From positions 1 to 64,000 of the forward strand of contig CAYPIE010000008.1 in NCBI GenBank assembly GCA_964410665.1: a stretch of 64,000 nt of DNA, in the 5' to 3' direction. Both the position numbers and the translations under genes were made by a program. Origin of the DNA: CAYPIE01 sp964410665. GTDB lineage: Bacteria; Planctomycetota; Planctomycetia; Gemmatales; Gemmataceae. Shown piece after piece: positions 37,019-45,994 of the stretch (its first letter is position 1; each line of letters opens with the position of its first letter). The notes beneath the pieces were generated by a model. The model searched no databases. It was not told the origin of the DNA and was given only the letters and a program-made list of their open reading frames with translations.

Positions 37019-37990
37019 ATGGCTGGAGTGACCCTGCAATCGACGGGTAGTTTTCTCGTTCACCAGATCTTCGAGGACCTCGAGGAATTGGTGGTCGCTG
37101 CAAAGCAATGGAATCTGGATTTCCGTCAACTTGACCGAGGCCCCTTTCGCGGCGAACTGCTGCAGATTGGCACGCCTTCGCTGATGTTCGCTCGGGCCCA
37201 GTTCGACCGTACTCTGCATCAGCGAGGCGATGCTCCCCGCGGTTTCCGGACCATTGCCATACCGGCATCGACCGAACTCCTCCTCGACTGGCGAGGCTAC
37301 CAAGTCCGCAGCAACGACTTGTTGGTTTTCCCCAAAGGACGGGATCTCGACAGCGTGTCGCAACCCGACTTTGATATGTTTGTGTATTCCGTTCCCGAAA
37401 ATCGGCTCGCATCGGCTGGGGCACGACTGGGTGTGCCCGATATCGTCGAACACTTGGATTCTGTCAACTTCCTCAAGTGTTGCCCGTGCTGTCTTCAACA
37501 ACTCCGTCGAACACTGGACCAACTGTGCCGCCAGCTCAACGCCCGGCCAACTCTCTTTAAGAACCAAGCGTTCATCGATGAATTGGAGGACAGTTTCTTC
37601 ACCCAGCTCGTCCGAGCGATCTTCCCCGCGCGACAAGCCATCCCCGCATCACGATTGCGTGACTTTGGCTTACAACGCGCAGAAGCTTATTTGGAGAAGC
37701 ATGCCGGCGATCCCCCGACGGTGGCGGACTTGTGCGCGGCCGCCGGCGTCAGCGAACGGACCTTGGAATACGCCTTCCGTGAACGGTTCGGTTTGACCCC
37801 CAAAGCCTACCTTCGTGCCTATCGCCTCAACCGTGTCCGCACCGACCTTCTCCGTGCTGATTGGCTCGCCACGACGGTGGCAGGAATCGCGAACCGCTGG
37901 GGGTTCTGGCATATCGGACAGTTCGCCCGCGATTATCGGATGATGTTTGGCGAGAATCCTTCGGCAACCTTGCGGCGACATCCCGGGTAG
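37019..37990 (+). CDS. AraC-family transcriptional regulator
   Basis: 323 residues. The C-terminal ~105 residues hold the two helix-turn-helix motifs of AraC/XylS proteins: PPTVADLCAAAGVSERTLEYAFRE-type first motif (VADLCAAAGVSERTLEYAF), then LTPKAYLRAYRLNRVR and the second, TTVAGIANRWGFWHIGQFA, with the common F-G-x-x-P ending (MFGENPSATLRR). The N-terminal ~200 residues are probably a cupin-like sensor, with a notable Cys cluster CCPCC around residue 155. Divergent from the arylsulfatase gene, which makes that gene the first candidate target; the effector is unknown. Confidence 0.88.
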   Translation: MAGVTLQSTGSFLVHQIFEDLEELVVAAKQWNLDFRQLDRGPFRGELLQIGTPSLMFARAQFDRTLHQRGDAPRGFRTIAIPASTELLLDWRGYQVRSNDLLVFPKGRDLDSVSQPDFDMFVYSVPENRLASAGARLGVPDIVEHLDSVNFLKCCPCCLQQLRRTLDQLCRQLNARPTLFKNQAFIDELEDSFFTQLVRAIFPARQAIPASRLRDFGLQRAEAYLEKHAGDPPTVADLCAAAGVSERTLEYAFRERFGLTPKAYLRAYRLNRVRTDLLRADWLATTVAGIANRWGFWHIGQFARDYRMMFGENPSATLRRHPG

Positions 37991-38123
37991 ATGACGATGA
38001 GTATTCAGTTGATACCCATGACGCAGACCGTCTTGGCAGGTTCATTCGGTTTGCGATGATGCGCGTTGAAGCTTCCTCACAGCAAAAATCGAGTGCAATT
38101 TTTTTTATTTTTGGAGTCCTTCA

Positions 38124-39212
38124 ATGTTATGGACCCTATGGGATCGATGGACCGTCGTCGTTCTGGCCTTGAGCCTGAGCGTCGCCGAGGCCAGAGCAGG
38201 CGAGTGGCTGTTCGTGTCACTTCTGGAAGCAAAGAAGATTGTTACCTTCGAGCGTGAGCCCGGGACCGGAAAACTCACCCGCCGGCACGAAACCGATTGT
38301 CCCGCCGAACCGGCCTGCCTCAGTGCCTCGCCCGACCGCAAGAGTTTGCTTGTCTCGCTCCGTTCGACCGGACAACTGGCCAGCTTTCGCATCAACCCAG
38401 CCTCCGGGCGGCTTACCTTGGTCAGTGTGGTCGAGGGAGGGGCAGATCCCGCTTACTTGTTACCCGATCACACCGGCCGATTTCTTCTGACCGCCTACTA
38501 CGTTGCCAATAAAGTAACGGTGCATCGGTTGGCTCGCGACGGTTCCATCAGTAGGTCGCCCGTGCAGACCGTAAACACCGCACCCAGGGCCCACGGTATC
38601 GTCCTAGACACCAAAAACCGCTTTGCCTTCGTCCCACACACTTCGCCCAACCAGATCTACCAATTTCGCTTTGACCAGGACACCGGACGCTTGACAGCGA
38701 ATACCCCACCGTTTGTACGCACACTGGCGGGCACCGGGCCGCGGCACATCGCCCTGCACCCATCGGACCGCTTTGCCTATGTCAGTAACGAGGCCGGGGA
38801 TAGCCTGAGCGTGTTCTCCCTCGATCGCGAGTCCGGTACGCTCGAACCCATCCAAACCCTTGGCACCATCCCGGAGGAGTTCGACGGTGCCAAGAACACC
38901 ACCGCCCGCTGCGAGATTACTCCCGATGGCCGTTTCGTGTATGTCGCGAACCGTGGCCACGACAGTATCGCCGGATATGCGACGAACGCAGAGACCGGAC
39001 GCGTGACGGCCCTCGGCCAAACCCCGACCGAGAAGACGCCGCGATCATTCACCATCACACCCAGCGGGCGTTTCCTTTATGCCGCGGGCCAAGGCAGTGG
39101 TCGCATGGCGGCGTTTCGCATCAAGCCAGATGGGCGTCTGAACCGCTTTGCCACCTACGATGTGGGTCCCATCGCCTGGTGGGCCTTGGCGATCAACACA
39201 CCCGGCAGTTGA
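38124..39212 (+). CDS. Lactonase-like seven-bladed beta-propeller (YbhE/6-phosphogluconolactonase family)
   Basis: 362 residues with an export signal (TVVVLALSLSVAEARAGEW). Blades have the repeated motif of the family: ETGRVTALG, GRFVYVANRGHDSIAGY, GTGPRHIALHPSDRFAYVSN, and PRSFTITPSGRFLYAAGQGS. Relatives hydrolyse 6-phosphogluconolactone in the cytoplasm, but exported members probably act on other sugar lactones or have no known enzyme activity. That would fit a pathway in which exported dehydrogenases produce lactones. TTGGAG lies 7 nt before the ATG, just after a T-rich tract (38099-38115). Confidence 0.85.
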   Translation: MLWTLWDRWTVVVLALSLSVAEARAGEWLFVSLLEAKKIVTFEREPGTGKLTRRHETDCPAEPACLSASPDRKSLLVSLRSTGQLASFRINPASGRLTLVSVVEGGADPAYLLPDHTGRFLLTAYYVANKVTVHRLARDGSISRSPVQTVNTAPRAHGIVLDTKNRFAFVPHTSPNQIYQFRFDQDTGRLTANTPPFVRTLAGTGPRHIALHPSDRFAYVSNEAGDSLSVFSLDRESGTLEPIQTLGTIPEEFDGAKNTTARCEITPDGRFVYVANRGHDSIAGYATNAETGRVTALGQTPTEKTPRSFTITPSGRFLYAAGQGSGRMAAFRIKPDGRLNRFATYDVGPIAWWALAINTPGS

Positions 39213-39359
39213 GGGTCAAGCCATTCTGATCAATATCAATAATTTTTCATAAATCTAGTTACGTTGGGATAGATCGGGAAGCCACACCACCCCTAGATCA
39301 ATGAGGATGTCTTAGGGGGACTCGCAAACCAAAGTCGAACAGTACCGGGGATCGCTATA

Positions 39360-40790
39360 ATGCAGCATCAATTCGTTGGGTTCGCCACTTTGTTGCTCCT
39401 CACCATGGTCTCCCCCAGCAGTGCTGCTGCGGAGCCAATCGACATCGGTAGTCGCCGCGAACTATTCGTTGATCAGCATTTGATCGACCAAATGATGGGT
39501 GTACGCCAAGTGATACATCGGCCACAGCCTCGCGAAGTCGCTATCGTGCATGACCAACCGTGGGAAGGGAACACCTGTATTTATCACACGGTGTTTCAGG
39601 ATGGCGACCGCTATCGCATGTACTACCGCGGCTCCCAACACACTCCCGGCCAGCCCTCCACGCATCAGGTCGTCTGTTATGCCGAAAGCAAAGACGGGAT
39701 CCACTGGACCAAGCCAGACCTGGGGCTGGTTGCATTCCATGGGTCCACCAAGAACAACATCATTTGGAACGGGATCGGCAAACACAACTTTGCTCCCTTC
39801 AAAGACCGTAATCCTGGTTGCCAACCCAAAGCGCGCTACAAGGCTATCGCGGGCACTCGGGGCGAAGGGGGGCTGTTTGCCTTCCAATCGGCCGATGGCA
39901 TCCACTGGTCGTTGATGCACGACCGGCCGGTCATCATCGAAGGAGACTTTGATTCGCAGAATCTGGCCTTCTGGGATCCCCGACGTAGTTGCTACGTCGA
40001 TTACCATCGCAAAGGACGCCGCGGCAAACGTGACATCATGACCTGCACCTCGCTCGACTTCCTGCACTGGACAAAGCCGGAGTTTCTCGACTATCCGGGT
40101 GCCCCCGCGGAACACCTTTACGTCAACCAGATTCAGCCCTACGTTCGCGCACCCCACATCTACCTGGGTTTCCCGAAACGCTTCCTTCCGGGTCGGAAAT
40201 CCCCGATCGGCCACCCGTTGCCGGGGCTTTCCGACACCCTGTTGATGAGCAGCCGTGACGGCAAAACCTTCCACCGCTGGCAAGCTGCCTTCGTCCGGCC
40301 CGGGCTGCAACCCGACCGCTGGGTTTGCCGTAATAACATGGTGGCCTGGGGGTTGGTCGAGACGGCCTCTCCGCTGGACCATGCCCCGAATGAACTGTCG
40401 CTGTATGTGGTCGAGGGCTACTACCAGGGCAAAAGCTGCCAAGTTCGACGGCACAGCCTACGCATGGACGGCTTTGTCTCGGTCTCGGCGGACGACCGGG
40501 GAGGCTCCCTCCTGACCAAGCCCCTGGTGTTTGATGGCAACCAGTTACAGGTCAACCTGTCCACCTCGGCAGCCGGTGGGTTACGCGTGGAAATACAGGA
40601 CCCAAACGGCACACCACTGCCCGGTTTCTCGCTCGCGGATTGCCCCGAAATCTTTGGCGATGCCCTCGCTCGAACCGTCGTCTGGAAGCGACAAGCCGAT
40701 CTTGCCACCCTTATAGGAAAGCCGGTGAGGCTACACTTTGAACTCAAAGACGCCGACCTGTATGCGTTTCAATTCACCCGGGGAGAGTGA
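39360..40790 (+). CDS. Exported GH32/GH43-like five-bladed propeller protein
   Basis: 476 residues with a signal peptide (TLLLLTMVSPSSAAAEP). The main part (about 30-380) has repeated blade segments such as YAESKDGIHWTKPDLGL, FQSADGIHWSLMHDRP, CTSLDFLHWTKPEFL and SSRDGKTFHRW, as in furanosidase-type propeller proteins of planctomycetes. A beta-sandwich C-terminal domain (about 390-476; LLTKPLVFDGNQLQVNLSTS) follows. An acidic active site cannot be confirmed by eye. The next gene begins 3 bp after the stop codon, so the two form an operon. Probable role: glycan binding or cleavage outside the cytoplasm. Confidence 0.75.
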   Translation: MQHQFVGFATLLLLTMVSPSSAAAEPIDIGSRRELFVDQHLIDQMMGVRQVIHRPQPREVAIVHDQPWEGNTCIYHTVFQDGDRYRMYYRGSQHTPGQPSTHQVVCYAESKDGIHWTKPDLGLVAFHGSTKNNIIWNGIGKHNFAPFKDRNPGCQPKARYKAIAGTRGEGGLFAFQSADGIHWSLMHDRPVIIEGDFDSQNLAFWDPRRSCYVDYHRKGRRGKRDIMTCTSLDFLHWTKPEFLDYPGAPAEHLYVNQIQPYVRAPHIYLGFPKRFLPGRKSPIGHPLPGLSDTLLMSSRDGKTFHRWQAAFVRPGLQPDRWVCRNNMVAWGLVETASPLDHAPNELSLYVVEGYYQGKSCQVRRHSLRMDGFVSVSADDRGGSLLTKPLVFDGNQLQVNLSTSAAGGLRVEIQDPNGTPLPGFSLADCPEIFGDALARTVVWKRQADLATLIGKPVRLHFELKDADLYAFQFTRGE

Positions 40791-40793
40791 ACG

Positions 40794-41786
40794 ATGAGGC
40801 GAATCATGGCAGTCCTGCTGCTCACTTGCTGGATCTCTTCTGTCGTACAAGCCGAGGATTCCCCCGAATTGGAATTGGTCGAGTGTCGACGGATTTGGGA
40901 TAAAGCACCCCACAACGCCTTCACCGATCTGATTCGATTCAAGGGCTGCTGGTACTGCGTATTCCGCGAGGGCAAGGGGCATGTGTCCCCCGATGGTGCA
41001 TTACGGGTCATCACCTCCAAAGACCGCCGAACCTGGGCTTCGGCCGCGCGGCTTGAGTCGTCGACCTCGGACCTACGCGATGCCAAGATCACGGTCACTC
41101 CCGATGGCCAACTTATGCTTGCTGGTGCCGAGGCCCTCCACCAGCCGGTGACGCACAAACATCAATCGCTCGTCTGGTTTTCGTCTGATGGCCGCTCCTG
41201 GAGCAAACGGCACGAAGTCGGCGAGCGCGACGACTGGCTCTGGCGGATCACTTGGCACCAGGGAAAGGCGTACGGTTTCGCTTATGGCTGTCGCAATGAT
41301 CAACGTGGACTTCGTTTGTATCGTAGCTCCGACGGGAAGGCGTTCAACCCACTGATTGACAAGGTCGATGTCGAAGGGACTTATCCCAACGAAACGTCGA
41401 TGGTATTCGCTCCCGATCATAGCTGCTATTGCCTGTTACGCCAGGATGGGGAGCCCAAGTCTGGCTTCCTCGGCAGGTCTCGGCCACCCTATACCAAATG
41501 GACCTGGAAGAAGCTCGGCGTCCGCATCGGGGGTCCCCACTTGATCCGCTTGCCCGATGGCCGACTGCTGGCCGCGGTCCGATTGTATAACGCACCCGTG
41601 CGAACTTCGCTTTGTTGGCTCGATCCCAAGCAAGGAACGCTGACCGAGGCCCTGAAGCTGCCCTCTGGCGGCGACACCAGCTATGCAGGCCTGGTCTGGC
41701 ATGACGGGCTGCTGTGGGTCAGCTATTATTCATCGCATGAAGGCAAGACGGCGATTTATCTAGCCAAGGTGAGGGTCCAAGGTTGA
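40794..41786 (+). CDS. Exported sialidase-like (BNR-type) beta-propeller protein
   Basis: 330 residues with a signal peptide (MAVLLLTCWISSVVQAED). The fold is the sialidase superfamily propeller: HNAFTDLIRFKGCWYCVFREG carries an Arg near a blade start, and Asp-box-like turns appear as SKDRRTWASA, SSDGRSWSKRH and SSDGKAFNPL. Exo-alpha-sialidase activity is possible, but many planctomycete members act on other sugars or only bind. GGGAGAG lies just upstream, inside the end of the preceding gene, so translation is probably coupled. The transcript ends at the strong terminator at 41820-41868. Confidence 0.8.
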   Translation: MRRIMAVLLLTCWISSVVQAEDSPELELVECRRIWDKAPHNAFTDLIRFKGCWYCVFREGKGHVSPDGALRVITSKDRRTWASAARLESSTSDLRDAKITVTPDGQLMLAGAEALHQPVTHKHQSLVWFSSDGRSWSKRHEVGERDDWLWRITWHQGKAYGFAYGCRNDQRGLRLYRSSDGKAFNPLIDKVDVEGTYPNETSMVFAPDHSCYCLLRQDGEPKSGFLGRSRPPYTKWTWKKLGVRIGGPHLIRLPDGRLLAAVRLYNAPVRTSLCWLDPKQGTLTEALKLPSGGDTSYAGLVWHDGLLWVSYYSSHEGKTAIYLAKVRVQG

Positions 41787-41819
41787 CGACAACTCACTGC
41801 GGACGCACACACCATCCTT

Positions 41820-41868
41820 GAGACTGTCATGCCGCCCGCACGGCCGGCATGACAGTCTCAGGTTTTTT
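41820..41868 (+). terminator. Rho-independent terminator
   Basis: A perfect 15-bp stem (GAGACTGTCATGCCG with CGGCATGACAGTCTC), a 10-nt loop and then AGG followed by six T (41863-41868), 33 bp after the stop at 41786. This is the clearest intrinsic terminator in the window and closes the operon of propeller proteins. Confidence 0.9.
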
Positions 41869-42034
41869 CCAGTAAACCGGTTTCCCGTTCGGTGTCACTC
41901 CGTTTAAAGTGAATGTTGCTCTCCCCCTGGTGACGAGTCAGAGATTCCACGCGTACACCAAATGACTGGGACGCCGTGGCAACGAACCGTTCCTGGCTGT
42001 ATGGACCCCACCGAAATGCTTACGGAGCGATCAC

Positions 42035-45000
42035 GTGTGGCAGTGCTTACTCCTGCTGATAGCCAGTCTCCTGCTCACAACCTGGTCGCCAATCCGCAGC
42101 CGGGCCGCAGAACCGTTCGCCTTCTTCGAGTCACGCATTCGCCCAGTGCTGATCGAGCACTGCTATAAGTGCCATAATTCGGCCAAACGGACTGACAGCG
42201 GACTAGCTTTAGATCACCGTAAGGCCATGCTCCGGGGAGGTGACACTGGCCCGATCATCGTCCCCGGCAAACCCGCCCAGAGTCGCCTGCTGACGATCTT
42301 ACGCCATGAGGTCCAGGGTTTTGAAATGCCCAAAGAGGGACCCAGGCTGGATGACCGCATCATCGCCGACTTCGAGAAGTGGATCGCCTCCGGAGCCCCT
42401 GATCCACGTGATACGCCTCCTTCGGCCGCGGAGGTCACCGCGGCCACCTCGTGGAATGCTGTGCTCAAACGCCGCATGCAGTGGTGGAGTTTTCAGCCGA
42501 TTGCCGAGCCCCAGCCCCCGAAAGTCGATGATCCTGCGTGGATGGAGAACCCAATTGACCGCTTCATCCAAATCAACCTGCAGGAAAACCAGTTATCACC
42601 CAGTCAAACGGCCGACGCGGCCACGCTGGTTCGCCGGCTGTACTTCAACTTGGTAGGGCTGCCCCCCAAAGCCGAGGAAGCCGCAGGCTGGACCAAGCGG
42701 CTCGCGCAGGTGAGTGGCCCCAAGCGGGAAGTGGTACTAGCCAAACTGGTCGATCAACTTCTGGATAGTCCGCGCTTCGGCGAGCGTTGGGCCCGGCACT
42801 GGATGGACTGGATTCGCTACGCCGAGTCCCACGGCAGCGAGGGGGACCCGCGGATCGACAACGCCTGGGTTTACCGCGACTACCTCATCCGTGCCTTGAA
42901 TGCCGATGTCCCCTACGACCAGCTCATCCGTGAGCACCTCGCCGGCGACCTGCTCGAAAAGCCTCGCATCAACCAAAAACTCGGCATCAACGAGTCCGTC
43001 ATCGGCACAGCGCACTGGCGGATGGTGTTCCACGGCTTCGCGCCCACCGATGCCCTCGATGAGAAGGTCCGGTTCACCGATGACCAGATCAATGCCTTTT
43101 CGAAAGCCTTTCTGGGACTGACCGTCTCCTGTGCACGCTGCCACGATCACAAATTCGATGCCATCTCCCAAGCAGACTACTACGCCCTGTTTGGCATCCT
43201 GAGCTCGTGTCGCCCCGGACGCCAGGTGATCGACCTTCCCGAACGGGTGAACCGCCACCGCGCTAAGCTTGAAGCCCTCAAGACGAAGATTCAGAAGGCA
43301 ATCGCTGACGACTGGCTCACCTCTGTGGAAGCAAACGGCCAGCGCATGCCTGAGAAGTGGCAGAACCAATTACAGCACTACCAACCGCCTAGTGCGGAAC
43401 AGAAACCCGTTCAGCACTGGGACCTGAGCCAGGAGCAGGACTATGCCACCTGGTTTCGCCATGGAGCTGGATTGCCCAAACGCCCCCAGGCTGCTGGATC
43501 ATTTGCGCTTGCCCTGAAAGGAGATGCCGCCCTGACAGGGATCTTTCCTGCGGGTGTCTACTCCCACGAACTCACCCCCAAACATCCTGCCCGGCTGACT
43601 TCCTCAAATATCCTTCTCGGCGACAACCTGGAGCTGTGGGTCCACGCCCGCGGCAACGGGAGCTCCACCCTACGCTACGTTGTTCAAGACTACCCAAGAG
43701 ACGGCACGGTCTACCCCGTCAAAAACCTGTCAAAGGAGTGGCGCTGGCAACGCTTCGACCTGTCCTACTGGAGTGGAGACACCATCCACATTGAGTTGAC
43801 CACCGCAAAGGACGCTCCCCTACTGGTCAAGGACCAACCCCGCTCCTGGTTCGGTGTCCGCCAGGTCATGATCCTGCCCAAGGGAGAACGACCTCCGGCC
43901 GAACACCTCGAACTGCTCGCCCCTCTCGCCAATGCGGCGAAAGCCAACCCAGCGACTTCCCCAGAAGAGGCAACGGACCTGTTTCAGTCGGTGATCATCA
44001 CCACAATCAAGCGGTGGCGGGATCGCAGTCTGACGGATGCTCAAGCCCTGCTGCTCGACGCCTGCCTGCAAGAGGGCCTCCTGCCCAACCAGCTCGAAGC
44101 GCTCCCTACAGCTGCCCCATTGATCCGCAACTATCGCCGCCTGGAGGCCGACGTCCCTGTACCGACCCGGGTCCCAGCCTTGGACGAAACCGTCGGCCAT
44201 GACCACCCGTTGTTCATTCGCGGCGACCACCACAAGCCCGGTGATACGGTCCCCCGGCGATTCCTGGAGGCGATCGACCCCACCCCCTATAAGACACGCT
44301 TGAGTGGCCGCCTCGAACTGGCCGAGGACCTGCTCCGCGATGACAACCCATTCACCCGCCGGGTCATCGTCAACCGAGTTTGGCACCACCTGTTTGGCCG
44401 AGGCATCGTTGCGACGCCTGACAACTTCGGCCGGCTCGGCGCGAAGCCGACGCACCCAGAATTACTCGACTGGTTGGCCAACCAGTTTGTTGCCGATGGC
44501 TGGTCGCTCAAGGAGCTGATCCGCCAGATCGTGCTGTCACAAACCTGGCAGCGTTCGTCGATCCCCTCCGTGGCAGCAAGAGAGCGCGATCCGGACAACC
44601 AACTGTGGTCACACGCCGAAGTCCGCCGGCTCGAGGCCGAGGCCATCCGCGACGCTCTGTTGACAGTCTCTGGACGCCTCGAGCACCGACTCAGTGGTCC
44701 GCCCGTTGACGGCGATATGCCGCGGCGAAGTATCTACGTCCGAGTCATCCGCAACAACCTCGATCCGTTCCTGCGCTCATTCGACTTCCCCGAACCGTTT
44801 AGCACCGTGGGCCGCCGCGATGTCACCAACGTTCCGGCCCAGTCGCTCACCCTGCTGAACGACCCGCGAGTCGCGGACTACGCCGCGGGCTGGGCGAGTT
44901 GGGTCCTTGAGGACCCCTCGCTGAAGTCCACCACCGAACGCATCCGCGCCATGTTCCTGATCGGTTTCGGCCGGCCTGCCACCCCCACCGAAGTCATCCG

Positions 45001-45994
45001 CACCTCCCGCTACTTGTCCGACACACGACAACGTCAACGCGCCCAGCGGCAACAGATCGCTGAGCTCGAAGCACAGCTCGTCCAGCAACGCAAAAACCTC
45101 AACAAGCTCCTCGCGCCGGCCCGTCGACGTCTCATGGCCGCGACCAAGCAGGCGTCTCCTACTCCCGACCGATTCGCCCCGGAGCCCATCGCACGCTGGG
45201 ATTTTGCTGCCGGCCTAACCGACAGCATCGGTCAGGCAGATGGCACTCTCCAAGGGAGTGCCCTGGTCAAGAACGGTGCCCTGGTCGTCCACAACAGGGG
45301 ATATGTACTCACCAAACCCCTTCAGCAAACCCTCAAGGCGAAAACCCTCGAAGCCTGGGTCCAACTCGACACGCTGGACCAGCGGGGAGGCGGGGTGATC
45401 TCGGTTCAAACCCCCGACGGCAACGTTTTTGATGCCATCGTCTTCGGTGAACAGGAACCCGGCCGTTGGATGCCCGGCAGCAACTTCTTCAAGCGGACCG
45501 AGTCGTTCGAAGGACAACCGGAGACGGTGGCGGCCGACCGTCCGGTGCACATTGCCATCGCCTACCATGCCGATGGTCGCATCGTCGGCTACCGCGACGG
45601 GAAACCCTACGGCAAGGCGTACCACAGCGCCGGCCCGCACACCTTCCCGGCCGGCCAGGCGGTGGTCGGCTTCGGCATCCGCCACCTCCCGGCCGGAGGA
45701 AACCGGATGCTCCGCGGGCGGATCCTCAAGGCCCAGTTGTACGACCGGGCCCTGTCCCCGGATGAGGTCGCCACCAGCGCTGCGGCGGCCCCCAAGGTGA
45801 TTTCCGAGAAACAGATCCTGGCCGAGCTGACCCTCGAGCAGCGTCAGAGAGTCGCGCATCGACGACGCGAGCTACAGCGATGCAAAGACAAGTTGTCCGC
45901 GCTAGGACCGCCGTCACCCGCCAACGCACAAGCCGTATGGGCTGAGCTTGCCCGGGCCTTGTTTACCTTCAAGGAGTTCATCTATGTCCGCTAA
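42035..45994 (+). CDS. Planctomycete cytochrome c with DUF1549, DUF1553 and LamG domains
   Basis: 1319 residues starting with GTG, with CGGAG upstream and a signal peptide (LLLLIASLLLTTW). An N-terminal class I cytochrome domain has heme motif EHCYKCHNSA (C43, C46, H47). DUF1549 follows (about 165-395; NPIDRFIQINLQ, FGERWARHWMDWIRYAES, CARCHDHKFD holding a second CxxCH near residue 367), then a jelly-roll region (about 480-620), and DUF1553 (about 760-1010; RVIVNRVWHHLFGRGIV, SQTWQRSS). A LamG/concanavalin-like domain lies at about 1050-1250. These paralogues are hallmark planctomycete exported proteins, always next to a DUF1501 gene, as here. Their reaction is unproven; electron transfer linked to polysaccharide degradation is the usual proposal. 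Confidence 0.92.
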   Translation: MWQCLLLLIASLLLTTWSPIRSRAAEPFAFFESRIRPVLIEHCYKCHNSAKRTDSGLALDHRKAMLRGGDTGPIIVPGKPAQSRLLTILRHEVQGFEMPKEGPRLDDRIIADFEKWIASGAPDPRDTPPSAAEVTAATSWNAVLKRRMQWWSFQPIAEPQPPKVDDPAWMENPIDRFIQINLQENQLSPSQTADAATLVRRLYFNLVGLPPKAEEAAGWTKRLAQVSGPKREVVLAKLVDQLLDSPRFGERWARHWMDWIRYAESHGSEGDPRIDNAWVYRDYLIRALNADVPYDQLIREHLAGDLLEKPRINQKLGINESVIGTAHWRMVFHGFAPTDALDEKVRFTDDQINAFSKAFLGLTVSCARCHDHKFDAISQADYYALFGILSSCRPGRQVIDLPERVNRHRAKLEALKTKIQKAIADDWLTSVEANGQRMPEKWQNQLQHYQPPSAEQKPVQHWDLSQEQDYATWFRHGAGLPKRPQAAGSFALALKGDAALTGIFPAGVYSHELTPKHPARLTSSNILLGDNLELWVHARGNGSSTLRYVVQDYPRDGTVYPVKNLSKEWRWQRFDLSYWSGDTIHIELTTAKDAPLLVKDQPRSWFGVRQVMILPKGERPPAEHLELLAPLANAAKANPATSPEEATDLFQSVIITTIKRWRDRSLTDAQALLLDACLQEGLLPNQLEALPTAAPLIRNYRRLEADVPVPTRVPALDETVGHDHPLFIRGDHHKPGDTVPRRFLEAIDPTPYKTRLSGRLELAEDLLRDDNPFTRRVIVNRVWHHLFGRGIVATPDNFGRLGAKPTHPELLDWLANQFVADGWSLKELIRQIVLSQTWQRSSIPSVAARERDPDNQLWSHAEVRRLEAEAIRDALLTVSGRLEHRLSGPPVDGDMPRRSIYVRVIRNNLDPFLRSFDFPEPFSTVGRRDVTNVPAQSLTLLNDPRVADYAAGWASWVLEDPSLKSTTERIRAMFLIGFGRPATPTEVIRTSRYLSDTRQRQRAQRQQIAELEAQLVQQRKNLNKLLAPARRRLMAATKQASPTPDRFAPEPIARWDFAAGLTDSIGQADGTLQGSALVKNGALVVHNRGYVLTKPLQQTLKAKTLEAWVQLDTLDQRGGGVISVQTPDGNVFDAIVFGEQEPGRWMPGSNFFKRTESFEGQPETVAADRPVHIAIAYHADGRIVGYRDGKPYGKAYHSAGPHTFPAGQAVVGFGIRHLPAGGNRMLRGRILKAQLYDRALSPDEVATSAAAAPKVISEKQILAELTLEQRQRVAHRRRELQRCKDKLSALGPPSPANAQAVWAELARALFTFKEFIYVR

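Noticed and set aside
41820..41859. Inverted repeat considered as an insertion-sequence end
   Set aside because: Its position just after a stop codon and the six T after the stem fit an intrinsic terminator better.
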